A stretch of 32,618 nt of DNA from positions 1 to 32,618 of the forward strand of contig CAJMNM010000034.1 in assembly GCA_905214795.1 (NCBI GenBank), in the 5' to 3' direction. The DNA comes from an uncultured bacterium. GTDB taxonomy: Bacteria; Bacteroidota; Bacteroidia; Bacteroidales; Bacteroidaceae. A model generated the notes under the pieces. That model did no database searches. It was not told the DNA's origin and saw nothing but the letters and a program-made list of their open reading frames with translations. Shown in pieces: positions 1 to 7,313 of this stretch. The position numbers were made by a program, and so were the translations under genes. The stretch's first letter is position 1. Each line of letters begins with the position of its first letter.

Positions 1-1
1 G

Positions 2-313
2 ATACTACTCAGTCAATTAAATCGTAATGTAGAGGGGCATCCCGACAACCGTCCCAGTTTGAGTGACCTTCGCGAAAGTGGGGCTATCGAACAAGATGCT
101 GATTTAGTACTGATGCTTTCCCGCCCTGCTCTCTCCGGACGTGCGACAGACCGCAAAAGCACCTACTCTACAGATGGATTGGGTGTGATGGGTATTGTGA
201 AACACCGCAACGGAATGACTGGTGAGCTTTATTTCAGACATGATCCGAGTATGACGAAACTGGAGGATTACGTACCCGGAATAGATTGGATGAAGAAGAA
301 TACAACTACCTGA
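2..313 (+). CDS. dnaB: Replicative DNA helicase DnaB, C-terminal part (5' end outside window)
   Basis: Hexameric replicative helicase that unwinds DNA ahead of the replisome. Only about the last 103 residues are present; the open frame runs in from the left edge, so there is no start codon here. The visible part carries the family-typical stretch RPSLSDLRESGAIEQDAD, the late RecA-like core motif, followed by an I-V-K-H-R-N-G-like strand (GIVKHRNGMTG) that lines the nucleotide site in DnaB/RecA folds, and a short basic tail after PGIDWM. The TTG at 59 sits inside the conserved domain and is not a start. A hairpin terminator follows. The identification rests on these motifs; the rest of the gene cannot be assessed. 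Confidence 0.93.
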   Translation: MLLSQLNRNVEGHPDNRPSLSDLRESGAIEQDADLVLMLSRPALSGRATDRKSTYSTDGLGVMGIVKHRNGMTGELYFRHDPSMTKLEDYVPGIDWMKKNTTT

Positions 314-343
314 ACGGTATAATAAGACAGTGTTTTACAAGAG

Positions 344-360
344 CTAAAGCTTAGCTTTAG
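344..360. repeat. Small inverted repeat after dnaB
   Basis: CTAAAGC, three bases, GCTTTAG: a perfect 7-bp stem. It is the first of three units (345-366, 367-388, 389-410), each 22 nt long and each centred on an AAAGC-NNN-GCTTT dyad. Confidence 0.7.
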
Positions 361-420
361 AGGTCGTAAAGCGATGCTTTAGGTTATGAAAAGCAATGCT
401 TTACGATCTCTTCTTTTTTT
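360..420 (+). terminator. Terminator of dnaB
   Basis: GAGGTCGTAAAGC (360-372) pairs with GCTTTACGATCTC (398-410) with one G-T pair, and TTCTTTTTTT follows at 411-420. It is positioned to end the dnaB transcript. The arms enclose two of the small AAAGC dyads, so alternative folds are possible. Confidence 0.75.
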
Positions 421-447
421 AAAGTTTCAACAATCTTATCCCGTGTC

Positions 448-666
448 TTATGGTTCTCCCAATGCGTCTATAATCACTCTTACCTCCAAAGGTGTGAAAG
501 AACGGCAGTTGGGCTGATAACCCAGGTCATACAGGCGTTGTAGAAGTCCCGGACATAACAGGATCCATTTCTTCATTTTTCGATAAGCAGCGATGTCGGT
601 TAGTTCGGGAGAATAAAGTGAGGCAAGTTCCATACGGCCATACGCACGTATTGTGAATTCTTTCAT
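448..666 (-). CDS. DUF4248 family small protein
   Basis: A 72-residue protein of the Bacteroidota DUF4248 family, of unknown function. Family hallmarks visible: the opening F-I-R-A-Y-G-R-M-E-L-A, the central YRKMKKWI and PGLLQRLYDLGYQP, and the end FTPLEVRVIIDALGEP. It has no signal peptide or membrane segment, so it should be cytoplasmic. The helix-rich layout with a basic centre suggests a small helix-turn-helix-like nucleic-acid binder, but that is inference. It stands alone, convergent with dnaB, with its own good Bacteroides-type promoter just upstream. Members are often found scattered singly through Bacteroides genomes. Confidence 0.85.
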   Translation of the reverse strand: MKEFTIRAYGRMELASLYSPELTDIAAYRKMKKWILLCPGLLQRLYDLGYQPNCRSFTPLEVRVIIDALGEP

Positions 667-692
667 GATAAATAAGCTTTGATTTATATCTA

Positions 693-723
693 CAAAATTA
701 ACAAAATATTTTCACATATGCAA
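693..723 (-). promoter_or_regulatory. Promoter of the DUF4248 gene
   Basis: On the minus strand TTG (723-721), 20 bases, then TAATTTTG (700-693). This matches the Bacteroides -33/-7 pattern and lies about 27 bases before the ATG. Confidence 0.6.
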
Positions 724-987
724 TACTTTTTCAATGAATAACTGACTATTATCATGCATTACTGACAGGTACAAATTGAATAACCGATATGCCCATCTTT
801 ATGCCAAAACAAGTTGCTCGCAAACTTCTTGGTTACCAATATTGGAATAGCACTCATGATGCTGTATCAATCAAGTATTTACGACAGTCTGTCACCTTAA
901 ACAAAAATCGTCTATTAAAAAGTCAGACAAAATTTGGTCAAATATTCCTTTTTATTAATTAAAAAGGCTACAGTTTCACAAACTAAT

Positions 988-1018
988 ATTGGATTTCAGT
1001 CTCTTTTCCATATATTTG
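988..1018 (+). promoter_or_regulatory. Promoter of fabH
   Basis: TTGG at 989-992, 18 bases, then TATATTTG at 1011-1018, matching the Bacteroides TAnnTTTG -7 box. The fabH ATG is about 60 bases downstream. Confidence 0.55.
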
Positions 1019-1079
1019 CGCCCGCATTTTTATTATTGGATCAACCTCCTTATTCAATTTACCAAACTAGATAAAACAA

Positions 1080-2084
1080 ATGGAAAATATAAACGCAGTA
1101 ATTACAGGAGTCGGAGGATATGTACCCGATTATATCTTGACCAATGATGAGATTTCAAAAATGGTAGATACCACCGATGAATGGATTATGGGGCGTATTG
1201 GTATTAAGGAAAGGCGTATTCTGAAAGATGAAGGACTGGGAACTTCTTACATAGCTCGTAAAGCTGTCAAACAACTGATAAAACGCACCCATACAAATCC
1301 GGATGATATTGATCTGGTAATTGTAGCTACAACAACTCCTGATTACCGCCTTCCTTCCACTGCTTCTATTTTATGTGAGAGACTGGAACTGAAAAGAGCT
1401 TTTGCTTTCGACATACAGGCCGTTTGCAGTGGTTTTTTATATGCATTGGAAACAGGAGCTAACTTTATCCGTTCCGGAAATTACAAGAAAGTGGTGGTTG
1501 TAGGTGCTGAAAAGATGTCGTCAATAATAAACTATACCGATCGGGCAACTTGTCCTATTTTCGGCGATGGCGGAGCAGCCGTCATGCTTGAACCTACTAC
1601 TGAAGATTTGGGTATTATGGATGCTGTGTTAAGGACAGATGGTAAAGGATTACCTTTTTTACATATTAAAGCCGGTGGTTCCGTATGCACCCCTTCTTAT
1701 TATTCATTGGATAATCAAATGCACTACATCTACCAGGAAGGACGCACTGTATTCAAATACGCGGTATCTAACATGGCAGATGCCTGTGAATCTATTATTG
1801 CAAGAAACCATCTAAGCAAAGACAATATCGACTGGGTGATTCCCCATCAAGCTAATCAACGCATTATCACTGCTGTAACACAACGTTTGGAAGTTCCCGC
1901 CGAAAAGGTCATGGTTAATATTGAACGATACGGCAATACCAGTGCAGGCACTCTCCCACTCTGCCTTTGGGATTTTGAAGATAAACTCAAAAAAGGAGAT
2001 AACCTAATTCTCACTGCATTCGGAGCAGGATTTGCCTGGGGAGCTATTTATATAAAATGGGGATATGATGGAAAAAACAGATAG
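1080..2084 (+). CDS. fabH: 3-oxoacyl-ACP synthase III (FabH)
   Basis: Cytoplasmic condensing enzyme that starts type II fatty-acid synthesis by joining an acyl-CoA primer to malonyl-ACP. At 334 residues it is of normal family length. The catalytic triad is complete: Cys116 in QAVCSGF, His256 in VIPHQANQR and Asn286 in ERYGNTSAG. The N-terminal TDEWI-x-x-RIGIKERR motif and the C-terminal AFGAGFAWGA glycine-rich loop are also typical. It is a solo gene, not next to rpmF or plsX. Bacteroides genomes often carry a second, stand-alone fabH, so this is probably one of two copies and may prefer a different primer; that is inference. It starts at an ATG about 60 bases after a promoter match, and its stop codon lies within a perfect palindrome. 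Confidence 0.95.
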   Translation: MENINAVITGVGGYVPDYILTNDEISKMVDTTDEWIMGRIGIKERRILKDEGLGTSYIARKAVKQLIKRTHTNPDDIDLVIVATTTPDYRLPSTASILCERLELKRAFAFDIQAVCSGFLYALETGANFIRSGNYKKVVVVGAEKMSSIINYTDRATCPIFGDGGAAVMLEPTTEDLGIMDAVLRTDGKGLPFLHIKAGGSVCTPSYYSLDNQMHYIYQEGRTVFKYAVSNMADACESIIARNHLSKDNIDWVIPHQANQRIITAVTQRLEVPAEKVMVNIERYGNTSAGTLPLCLWDFEDKLKKGDNLILTAFGAGFAWGAIYIKWGYDGKNR

Positions 2085-2100
2085 CGATTAATCGCTATCT
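2079..2100. repeat. Perfect palindrome over the fabH stop codon
   Basis: The 22 bases here equal their own reverse complement (half-site AGATAGCGATT). The fabH TAG stop lies inside. It could fold as a hairpin or bind a dimeric protein. Confidence 0.7.
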
Positions 2101-2107
2101 TCCAAAT

Positions 2108-2146
2108 AAAAAATCCTCTGATTTACTAGAAACCAGAGGATTTTTT
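2108..2146. terminator. Bidirectional terminator between fabH and tRNA-Asp
   Basis: AAAAAATCCTCTG (2108-2120) pairs perfectly with CAGAGGATTTTTT (2134-2146). The A tract on one side and T tract on the other let it serve both the rightward fabH transcript and the leftward tRNA transcript. Confidence 0.85.
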
Positions 2147-2158
2147 GTTTGGAAAGTG

Positions 2159-2232
2159 CGGTGTGTACGGGACTCGAACCCGTGACCCCCTGCGTGACAG
2201 GCAGGTATTCTAACCAACTGAACTAACGCACC
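2159..2232 (-). tRNA. tRNA-Asp (GTC)
   Basis: The minus strand folds as a cloverleaf of 74 nt: acceptor GGTGCGT, D arm GTTC/GAAT, anticodon stem CCTGC/GCAGG with loop CTGTCAC (anticodon GTC), five-base variable loop, T arm ACGGG/CCCGT with TTCGAGT, and discriminator G as expected for Asp. CCA is not encoded. The odd point is the acceptor stem: the 3' strand reads ACACACC, so position 5 (C) faces position 68 (A) instead of G. All other acceptor pairs are intact. It could be a tolerated mismatch, an edited base or a sequencing error. Confidence 0.93.
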
Positions 2233-2283
2233 AAATTTCAACTTTTTAAGTACCTCTGTACCCTTGTTTCTTGTTTACGGTTG

Positions 2284-2315
2284 CAAAGATACGACGTATT
2301 TTTGAACTGTGCAAA
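2284..2315 (-). promoter_or_regulatory. Promoter of tRNA-Asp
   Basis: On the minus strand TTTG (2315-2312), 20 bases, TATCTTTG (2291-2284): a near-perfect Bacteroides promoter. It lies about 50 bases before the tRNA and directly after the stop of the acetyltransferase gene. Confidence 0.7.
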
Positions 2316-2323
2316 TTTTTAAG

Positions 2324-2881
2324 CTAAAAATCTGCAATTTTTTGCATAATTATTGCGACATTCCATTCCGCCCCAATACATAACCAATCTTTAAGTTCGC
2401 CAGACTTCACAAATCCACAACGTGAGAACAATGATAAACTTGGTTGATTATCAGCAGCAACAAAAGCATAAAGCTGATGAAGACGAAGATATCCGAAACT
2501 ATATTCACATAAAAGTTGTAATGCTTCAGTTGCAAACCCACTTTTACGATACGACTGTCTGATTACTATACCGACCGCCGCCCTTTGATGTATCGGATCA
2601 TAATCCGAAAGATCTAATGTTCCTATTACCTCCTCACTCTCTGATTTTACAATCATGAGTCTCAATTGACGATCTGCAAAAAAATCATTAACAGAACTTT
2701 CTATATATTGCCTCAAGGTGTAACGCGAGATTGGTTGAGTTATCCCGCCAACAGACCAATGTCCGGGATCATTCTCAATATCATACATGATTTCCAGATC
2801 CTCAGGTTCCACCGCCCGCAAGCGCAAACGTTCATTTTCTAGATAACCTTTTTTTCTCATCATTTCACTTTGGCTTAACAT
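2324..2881 (-). CDS. GNAT family N-acetyltransferase
   Basis: Predicted to move an acetyl group from acetyl-CoA to an amine; the substrate cannot be read from sequence. The 185 residues show the RimJ/RimL (Acetyltransf_3) layout: NERLRLRAVEPEDLE at the start, the central strand V-I-G-T-L-D-L, the acetyl-CoA loop in R-Q-S-Y-R-K-S-G-F-A-T-E-A, and the late AADNQPSLSLFSRCGFVKSG that closes these domains. SpeG-like polyamine or protein N-terminal substrates are both possible. The ATG follows the stop of the glycosyltransferase gene with no gap and sits three bases after GGAGG, a strong ribosome site. It is the last gene of the recR unit. An internal ATG pair at residues 7-8 is an alternative start. 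Confidence 0.88.
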   Translation of the reverse strand: MLSQSEMMRKKGYLENERLRLRAVEPEDLEIMYDIENDPGHWSVGGITQPISRYTLRQYIESSVNDFFADRQLRLMIVKSESEEVIGTLDLSDYDPIHQRAAVGIVIRQSYRKSGFATEALQLLCEYSFGYLRLHQLYAFVAADNQPSLSLFSRCGFVKSGELKDWLCIGAEWNVAIIMQKIADF

Positions 2882-4069
2882 TTACCTCCATATATCCTTA
2901 TGAGTTATAATACACCTGCAAGAACGGTGATAAACTCCTAAATGAGCTCCACAGCTGATTTCTCCATCGTGCAAAAGACGCAGCATAGTTTCCATGGAAT
3001 AAGATTCCACATCATATACCACATAATCAAATTTCGTTCCTTTTTGTACAAATTCAAGATGCCCCTGTGGATTATGCTTTTCATCACATTCATAAAAAAT
3101 ACATTTCAAATGATTATGAGATGCGATATTCTCCATTTCTTTCAATGCAGAGGCATGTCCTAAACATAATATACGTGTCGGAATAACTGTGCGTTTAACC
3201 CACATTAAACCGGAAAGTTTTTCTTTCTGATTTTTACAATAATCCAAAACACCCCTCACAACTACCGCCAAACGTACCAACCACCCCAAGAATTTATGAC
3301 TATCTCTATAATGCTTATTAAAGAATATCAGCATTGCATCATAAAACACATGGACATATCTAAACGAACTTTTCTTAGTACTTTCACCTTTATAATGCAA
3401 TATCTGTACAGGAAGATAATAATTATGATATCCCCCTTTCAATATACGATAAGAAAGATCTATGTCTTCACCATACATAAAAAAGTCCTCATCCAAAAAG
3501 CCCACCTTATTCAACACGGAACGACGCAACATATTGAAAGCTCCTGATATGACCTCAATCTCATTCACCTGATTCTCGTCCAAATAGCGCATATAATAAC
3601 GACCGAACAGACGAGACTTTGGGAATAACGCACATAAACCGCTCATCTTACAAAAAGCTGTAAACGGAGTTGGCAAACCACGTCGCGACTCCCATGCAAA
3701 CCCACCGTCATCTTTCAGCATTGCAACACCAGTTGCGCCAGCTTGCGGATGAGCATCCATAAAATGTACACACTCAGAAAGCACATGCTCTCCCACAATC
3801 GTATCCGGATTAAGTAAAAGCACATATTCACTACGTGAAACGGCTATAGCTTGATTATTAGCCCGTGAAAAGCCTACATTTTCTTTATTAACAATAAAAT
3901 GAACCTCTGGAAAACGAACTTTAAGATAAGAAACTGAATCGTCTGACGAAACATTATCCACGACCCATATATCATACGAAAAATCCACATTCGAACGCAA
4001 TATCGATTTGATACACTGTTCGATATAGAACTTTACATTATAACTGACTATGACAACCGACAACTTCAT
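2882..4069 (-). CDS. Family 2 glycosyltransferase with an extra C-terminal domain
   Basis: Predicted inverting sugar transferase of the rhamnosyltransferase/WbbL type, acting on a polysaccharide or lipid-linked glycan at the inner face of the membrane. Seen: an N-terminal GT-A fold (KLSVVIVSYN), the nucleotide-binding VVDNVSSDDS near residue 40, NVGFSRANN near 65-72, the metal-binding NPD near 88-90, and the acceptor-side FFMYGEDIDLSYR near 197-209. The GT part ends near residue 285. About 110 further residues (ILCLGHASALKEM, then a strand-helix pattern) look like a small separate alpha/beta domain that I cannot name. The ATG at 4069 overlaps the upstream TGA as TGATG, so translation is probably coupled. 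A TTG one codon earlier is the alternative start. Confidence 0.9.
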   Translation of the reverse strand: MKLSVVIVSYNVKFYIEQCIKSILRSNVDFSYDIWVVDNVSSDDSVSYLKVRFPEVHFIVNKENVGFSRANNQAIAVSRSEYVLLLNPDTIVGEHVLSECVHFMDAHPQAGATGVAMLKDDGGFAWESRRGLPTPFTAFCKMSGLCALFPKSRLFGRYYMRYLDENQVNEIEVISGAFNMLRRSVLNKVGFLDEDFFMYGEDIDLSYRILKGGYHNYYLPVQILHYKGESTKKSSFRYVHVFYDAMLIFFNKHYRDSHKFLGWLVRLAVVVRGVLDYCKNQKEKLSGLMWVKRTVIPTRILCLGHASALKEMENIASHNHLKCIFYECDEKHNPQGHLEFVQKGTKFDYVVYDVESYSMETMLRLLHDGEISCGAHLGVYHRSCRCIITHKDIWR

Positions 4070-4575
4070 CAACCGCGTTTCTCCTCACCCTTATTTATAG
4101 TTTCTTCATCTGTTTTCACTGCATTACAAAACGACGTCTCATTCACAAGACGAACTTCAGACGGCCAGCAAAACAACATAGCCAATACAACTATCAGTGC
4201 ACAATAAGCACTGCTGACTTCCATCGTCAGATAATAAAGCAGCAGATTTACAATTAACGGAAATACAAGAAGACACATCCTGACTTCACTCCAAAAACGA
4301 TAAGCAACCAATCTGTTACTGTCATTTTTAACAGATAAACGCCTTCTGATAAAATCTATAGAAAAAAGCTTCAATGCCAAAGGTATACATCCCAAAGTAA
4401 TTAATATACTCAAGGTCTGAGCCAAATAAACAATCCTATCCTCCCCCGCAAATCCACCAGGCAACAAACAGTCGCTTTCAAACAGAATAACCAGCAAGAT
4501 GGCTGCAAACCAAATTGCTACATATTCTATTTTTAACCGAAATAATATTTTTTTCATTTCACTCATACTACTCAT
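4069..4575 (-). CDS. Unrecognised inner-membrane protein next to recR
   Basis: I do not recognise a family. About 168 residues with two hydrophobic pairs: IEYVAIWFAAILLVILF, then LAQTLSILITLGCIPLALKLF, then about two more (MCLLVFPLIVNLLLYYL, AYCALIVVLAMLFCW), giving about four membrane segments and a polar, charged C-terminal tail (KTDEETINKGEEKRG). The open frame extends upstream to 4632 and into recR, but the first helix follows MKKILFR. The in-frame ATGs at 4575, 4566 and 4557 are therefore likelier starts; 4575 is chosen here. It lies between recR and the glycosyltransferase with 1-nt overlap to the latter, so an envelope role linked to the transferase is a reasonable inference. Confidence 0.7.
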   Translation of the reverse strand: MSSMSEMKKILFRLKIEYVAIWFAAILLVILFESDCLLPGGFAGEDRIVYLAQTLSILITLGCIPLALKLFSIDFIRRRLSVKNDSNRLVAYRFWSEVRMCLLVFPLIVNLLLYYLTMEVSSAYCALIVVLAMLFCWPSEVRLVNETSFCNAVKTDEETINKGEEKRG

Positions 4576-4606
4576 TCTATCTATTAATATAAAACCCTTC
4601 ATAAAA

Positions 4607-5224
4607 CTATAAAGTCCCATTAAAAGGTACACGATTAACTATAGAACGTCCCAAGGTAACTTCATCTGTATATTGCAATTCATCATTCTGCGCCACGCCA
4701 CGTGCTATAATACTGATCTTCACTCCTGTATCAGCTAATTTTCTAAAAATATAAAAACTGGTTGTATCCCCCTCCATTGTCGGACTCAAAGCTAAAATAA
4801 CTTCCTTAACACCTCCTTGAGACACTCTTTCAACCAGGCTATCAATCTGAAGATCAGAAGGCCCCACGCCATCCATAGGAGAAACGACCCCGCCTAATAC
4901 ATGATATACCCCTCGATACTGACTTGTATTCTCAATCGCCATCACATCCTGAATATTCTCAACGACGCAAACTGTGGTACGATCCCGCAAAGGGTTCGAA
5001 CAAATATCACATTCCTCCTTATCTGAGATATTGTGACAAATCCGGCAATACTTAACGTCACGTTTCAACATAATCATCGCCTCACCGAAACGCTGAACAG
5101 CTTCGGTATCCTGACGTAAAAGATGTAAAACCAAACGCATTGCTGTCTTCGGCCCTATTCCTGGAAGTTTTGCAAACTCATTCACAGCCTTCTCTAACAA
5201 AGCCGAAGGATATTGTTGATTCAT
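4607..5224 (-). CDS. recR: Recombination mediator protein RecR
   Basis: RecR works with RecO (and RecF) to load RecA on gapped single-stranded DNA. At 205 residues it is full length. In order: an N-terminal helix-hairpin-helix (FAKLPGIGPKTAMRL), a zinc finger with Cys60, Cys63, Cys72 and Cys75 (YCRICHN...CDICSN), a Toprim domain (VCVVENIQDVMAIE; ALSPTMEGD) and a C-terminal Walker-B-like ARGVAQNDELQYTDEVTLGRSI. It is the first gene of a minus-strand unit running on into the membrane protein, glycosyltransferase and acetyltransferase genes. A TATCTTTG box lies upstream at about 5261-5268. It diverges from ysxC. Confidence 0.97.
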   Translation of the reverse strand: MNQQYPSALLEKAVNEFAKLPGIGPKTAMRLVLHLLRQDTEAVQRFGEAMIMLKRDVKYCRICHNISDKEECDICSNPLRDRTTVCVVENIQDVMAIENTSQYRGVYHVLGGVVSPMDGVGPSDLQIDSLVERVSQGGVKEVILALSPTMEGDTTSFYIFRKLADTGVKISIIARGVAQNDELQYTDEVTLGRSIVNRVPFNGTL

Positions 5225-5260
5225 TATTTACAGATGGATTTAAACACACTAAATTTTGTG

Positions 5261-5268
5261 CAAAGATA
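5261..5268 (-). promoter_or_regulatory. -7 box for recR
   Basis: The minus strand reads TATCTTTG, fitting TAnnTTTG. No clear -33 TTTG is seen at the right distance, so support is moderate. Confidence 0.4.
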
Positions 5269-5289
5269 ACCAAAGTCGGATAAAAAATG

Positions 5290-5297
5290 TATATTTG
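5290..5297 (+). promoter_or_regulatory. -7 box for ysxC
   Basis: TATATTTG about 20 bases before the ysxC ATG fits the Bacteroides -7 element. The -33 part is not clear. Confidence 0.4.
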
Positions 5298-5317
5298 TCG
5301 ATAAAAATACACTTAAT

Positions 5318-5917
5318 ATGGAAATCAAAAGCGCAGAATTCGTTATCAGCAACGCACGAGTAGACCAATGTCCACCCACCAAGTTACCGGAATATGCCTT
5401 TATCGGACGTTCCAATGTAGGCAAATCGAGCTTAATTAATATGTTGGCAGGTAAGAACAAACTAGCCAAAACGTCCGCTACTCCTGGAAAAACATTATTG
5501 ATTAATCATTTTATCATCAACAACGAATGGTATTTGGTTGATTTACCAGGATATGGTTACGCTAAAAGAAGCAAAAAAGACATAGACAAACTGACGCAAA
5601 TCATTTCCAGTTATATTCTACGTCGTGAACAACTCATAAACCTTTTTCTGCTTATCGACTGTCGACACGAACCTCAAAAAATCGATATGGAATTCATGGA
5701 ATGGCTCGGAGAAAATGGCGTCCCATTCAGCATCGTATTCACGAAAGCAGATAAGCTAGGCAAAGTCAAGTTACAATCCAATATAGCAGCCTATCTAAAA
5801 GCACTTGAGAATCAGTGGGAGGAACTCCCACCATACTTTGTTTCTTCATCAGAAAACAAAACCGGACGTGAAGAAATACTGAACTATATAGAACAAATCA
5901 ACGCTTCGCTTAAATAA
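5318..5917 (+). CDS. ysxC: Ribosome biogenesis GTPase YsxC/EngB
   Basis: Small TRAFAC-class GTPase needed for late assembly of the large ribosomal subunit. All G motifs are visible in 199 residues: P-loop GRSNVGKS (30-37), the switch I stretch ATPGKT (54-59), DLPG (75-78) followed by YGYAKR, TKAD (142-145), and a late VSSSENKTG that fits G5. The N-terminal AEFVISNARVDQCP is typical of EngB. It starts at the ATG after a TATATTTG box, diverges from recR, and its stop lies only six bases from the stop of the convergent DUF3078 gene. Confidence 0.96.
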   Translation: MEIKSAEFVISNARVDQCPPTKLPEYAFIGRSNVGKSSLINMLAGKNKLAKTSATPGKTLLINHFIINNEWYLVDLPGYGYAKRSKKDIDKLTQIISSYILRREQLINLFLLIDCRHEPQKIDMEFMEWLGENGVPFSIVFTKADKLGKVKLQSNIAAYLKALENQWEELPPYFVSSSENKTGREEILNYIEQINASLK

Positions 5918-5923
5918 AACACT

Positions 5924-7282
5924 TTAAAAAGCATAATTCACACCTAAACTAAACCACTCCTTAAACATAAAATAAGTTTCTTTATCCTCGCTACGGTAAT
6001 TGGGAGAACTGTCATCAAAGCGCGGATAAAGGAACATTTTTGCGGTCAAGAATTTAGTAAGAGAGAAAGTCAGCGTATTTTCCCATTCAATCGTCGTCAT
6101 CTCCAAATTGCTGAACCAATAAATACGGGCATCCCAACGTATATTCTTATAGATATCCCATGTATAATTCACCGTAATACTTGGACCAAAATAATTATAA
6201 GTATTATGCCCTTCCTCTATACCGAAATTTTTGCGAAGCGACTCACGGTCAACATAACGGAAATTATAAGAAATAGGAGTAAGCACTGCTGAACCTTTAA
6301 ATTTGTTAAGCTCCAGTTTGTAATCCATACCGAGAGAAACCGACATATTGAAAGGCGACATAAAATCAGATGACACATCATGACTATTGGCGTTATAGCT
6401 GGGATAAAATTGTGTATAAGCCTGAACCTGCAACGTATAGAACCATCTTTTAGCAGCCTTATAACCTATTTTTGTTGTAAAACGCAACAAGTCGTCATTT
6501 GTCTTGAATTTGTGAATTTCGTCACTCTTTGAAGTCTGAAATCCAAGACGCATTTCCAGCTTATTTTCCCATTGAACCTTATCCTTATTATCATACTTTG
6601 CGTTCATTGTAGCCAACGCCAACATCGTATAATTGTTTTCACCTCCCTGATACCAGTTTTCTGAGAAATAAGATTGGGTAAACTGCAATGAATAATCCCC
6701 ATTACAACTCCAAAAATTAGGTCTTCTCACCATAATACGAATATCTCCGACATCTGGTGTCAAGTCAATATCCATTTCCTTTTCAGCCAGTTGTACCTGC
6801 TGAGGTGGCGCCGGCTTCACTTCTTCTTTTAATTCACCAGCATTATCCAGCTGTTCCTCCGTAGAACGAACCAACCAAGGTTCCTTTACATAAGTCCTCA
6901 TCAATATGCGGTTCTGTTCTTCTAAAGACTGCAGCATACTGTCTTCAAGTTGAATATATGGCTTTAAGGTCTTCACTTTTCCTGGTAATACAGGCTCCCA
7001 TTCTATACCAAACGTCTGAGCTAACGGTGCACGATAAAGCGTTGCAGGAGAATAAAATCTAAAGAAATTAGCATCCAGTTTCGTGTCAATCAAAGAATCG
7101 CTTTGTCTATTAACAGGCTGAAATCTCTGTTGTGCCAAAGCAGACAAACGTGCGGCATATTTATCCACAATCATCCTCATAGCAATTGTGTCAACTGTAT
7201 GTTTGCGTTTTATTTGAGCATGACAAACTTCTCCGCCCACAAACACGGTCAAAATTAACACAAGAATCCTGTTTACCATCAT
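5924..7282 (-). CDS. DUF3078 outer-membrane protein
   Basis: A 452-residue protein with signal peptide MMVNRILVLILTVFVG...HAQ, so exported. After a charged N-terminal region (to about residue 175) comes a DUF3078 domain: FWSCNGDYSLQFTQSYFSENWYQGG is the family signature. It is followed by many alternating aromatic strands (TMLALATMNAKY, WENKLEMRLGF, WFYTLQVQAYTQFYP) and a terminal aromatic residue (GVNYAF), as in outer-membrane barrels. Function is unknown. The frame stays open to a TTG at 7348, but a TATCTTTG promoter box lies within that extension and the signal peptide begins at the ATG pair 7282/7279, so the shorter start is preferred. It converges on ysxC and diverges from pyrG. Confidence 0.88.
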   Translation of the reverse strand: MMVNRILVLILTVFVGGEVCHAQIKRKHTVDTIAMRMIVDKYAARLSALAQQRFQPVNRQSDSLIDTKLDANFFRFYSPATLYRAPLAQTFGIEWEPVLPGKVKTLKPYIQLEDSMLQSLEEQNRILMRTYVKEPWLVRSTEEQLDNAGELKEEVKPAPPQQVQLAEKEMDIDLTPDVGDIRIMVRRPNFWSCNGDYSLQFTQSYFSENWYQGGENNYTMLALATMNAKYDNKDKVQWENKLEMRLGFQTSKSDEIHKFKTNDDLLRFTTKIGYKAAKRWFYTLQVQAYTQFYPSYNANSHDVSSDFMSPFNMSVSLGMDYKLELNKFKGSAVLTPISYNFRYVDRESLRKNFGIEEGHNTYNYFGPSITVNYTWDIYKNIRWDARIYWFSNLEMTTIEWENTLTFSLTKFLTAKMFLYPRFDDSSPNYRSEDKETYFMFKEWFSLGVNYAF

Positions 7283-7305
7283 ACCGATTAACCTTATCAC
7301 CGCCG

Positions 7306-7313
7306 CAAAGATA
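7306..7313 (-). promoter_or_regulatory. -7 box for the DUF3078 gene
   Basis: The minus strand reads TATCTTTG about 24 bases upstream of the preferred ATG. It supports the internal start, because it lies within the longer open frame. Confidence 0.45.

Larger units (their letters stand above)
667..1079. other. Intergenic region between the DUF4248 gene and fabH
   Basis: About 410 bases between divergent genes. It holds the two facing promoters. On the plus strand there is also a 57-codon open frame at 789-962 (starts MPIFMPKQVARKLLGYQY) with no ribosome-binding site or family I recognise. It may be a chance frame or a gene remnant. Confidence 0.4.

Noticed and set aside
1..420. Replication origin suggested by dnaB and repeats
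   Set aside because: No TTATCCACA-type DnaA boxes or dnaA gene are seen; the repeats act as a terminator.
2942..3547. Two plus-strand open frames opposite the glycosyltransferase gene
   Set aside because: Antisense to conserved coding sequence; products are low-complexity Ile/Phe/His-rich and look like mirror frames.
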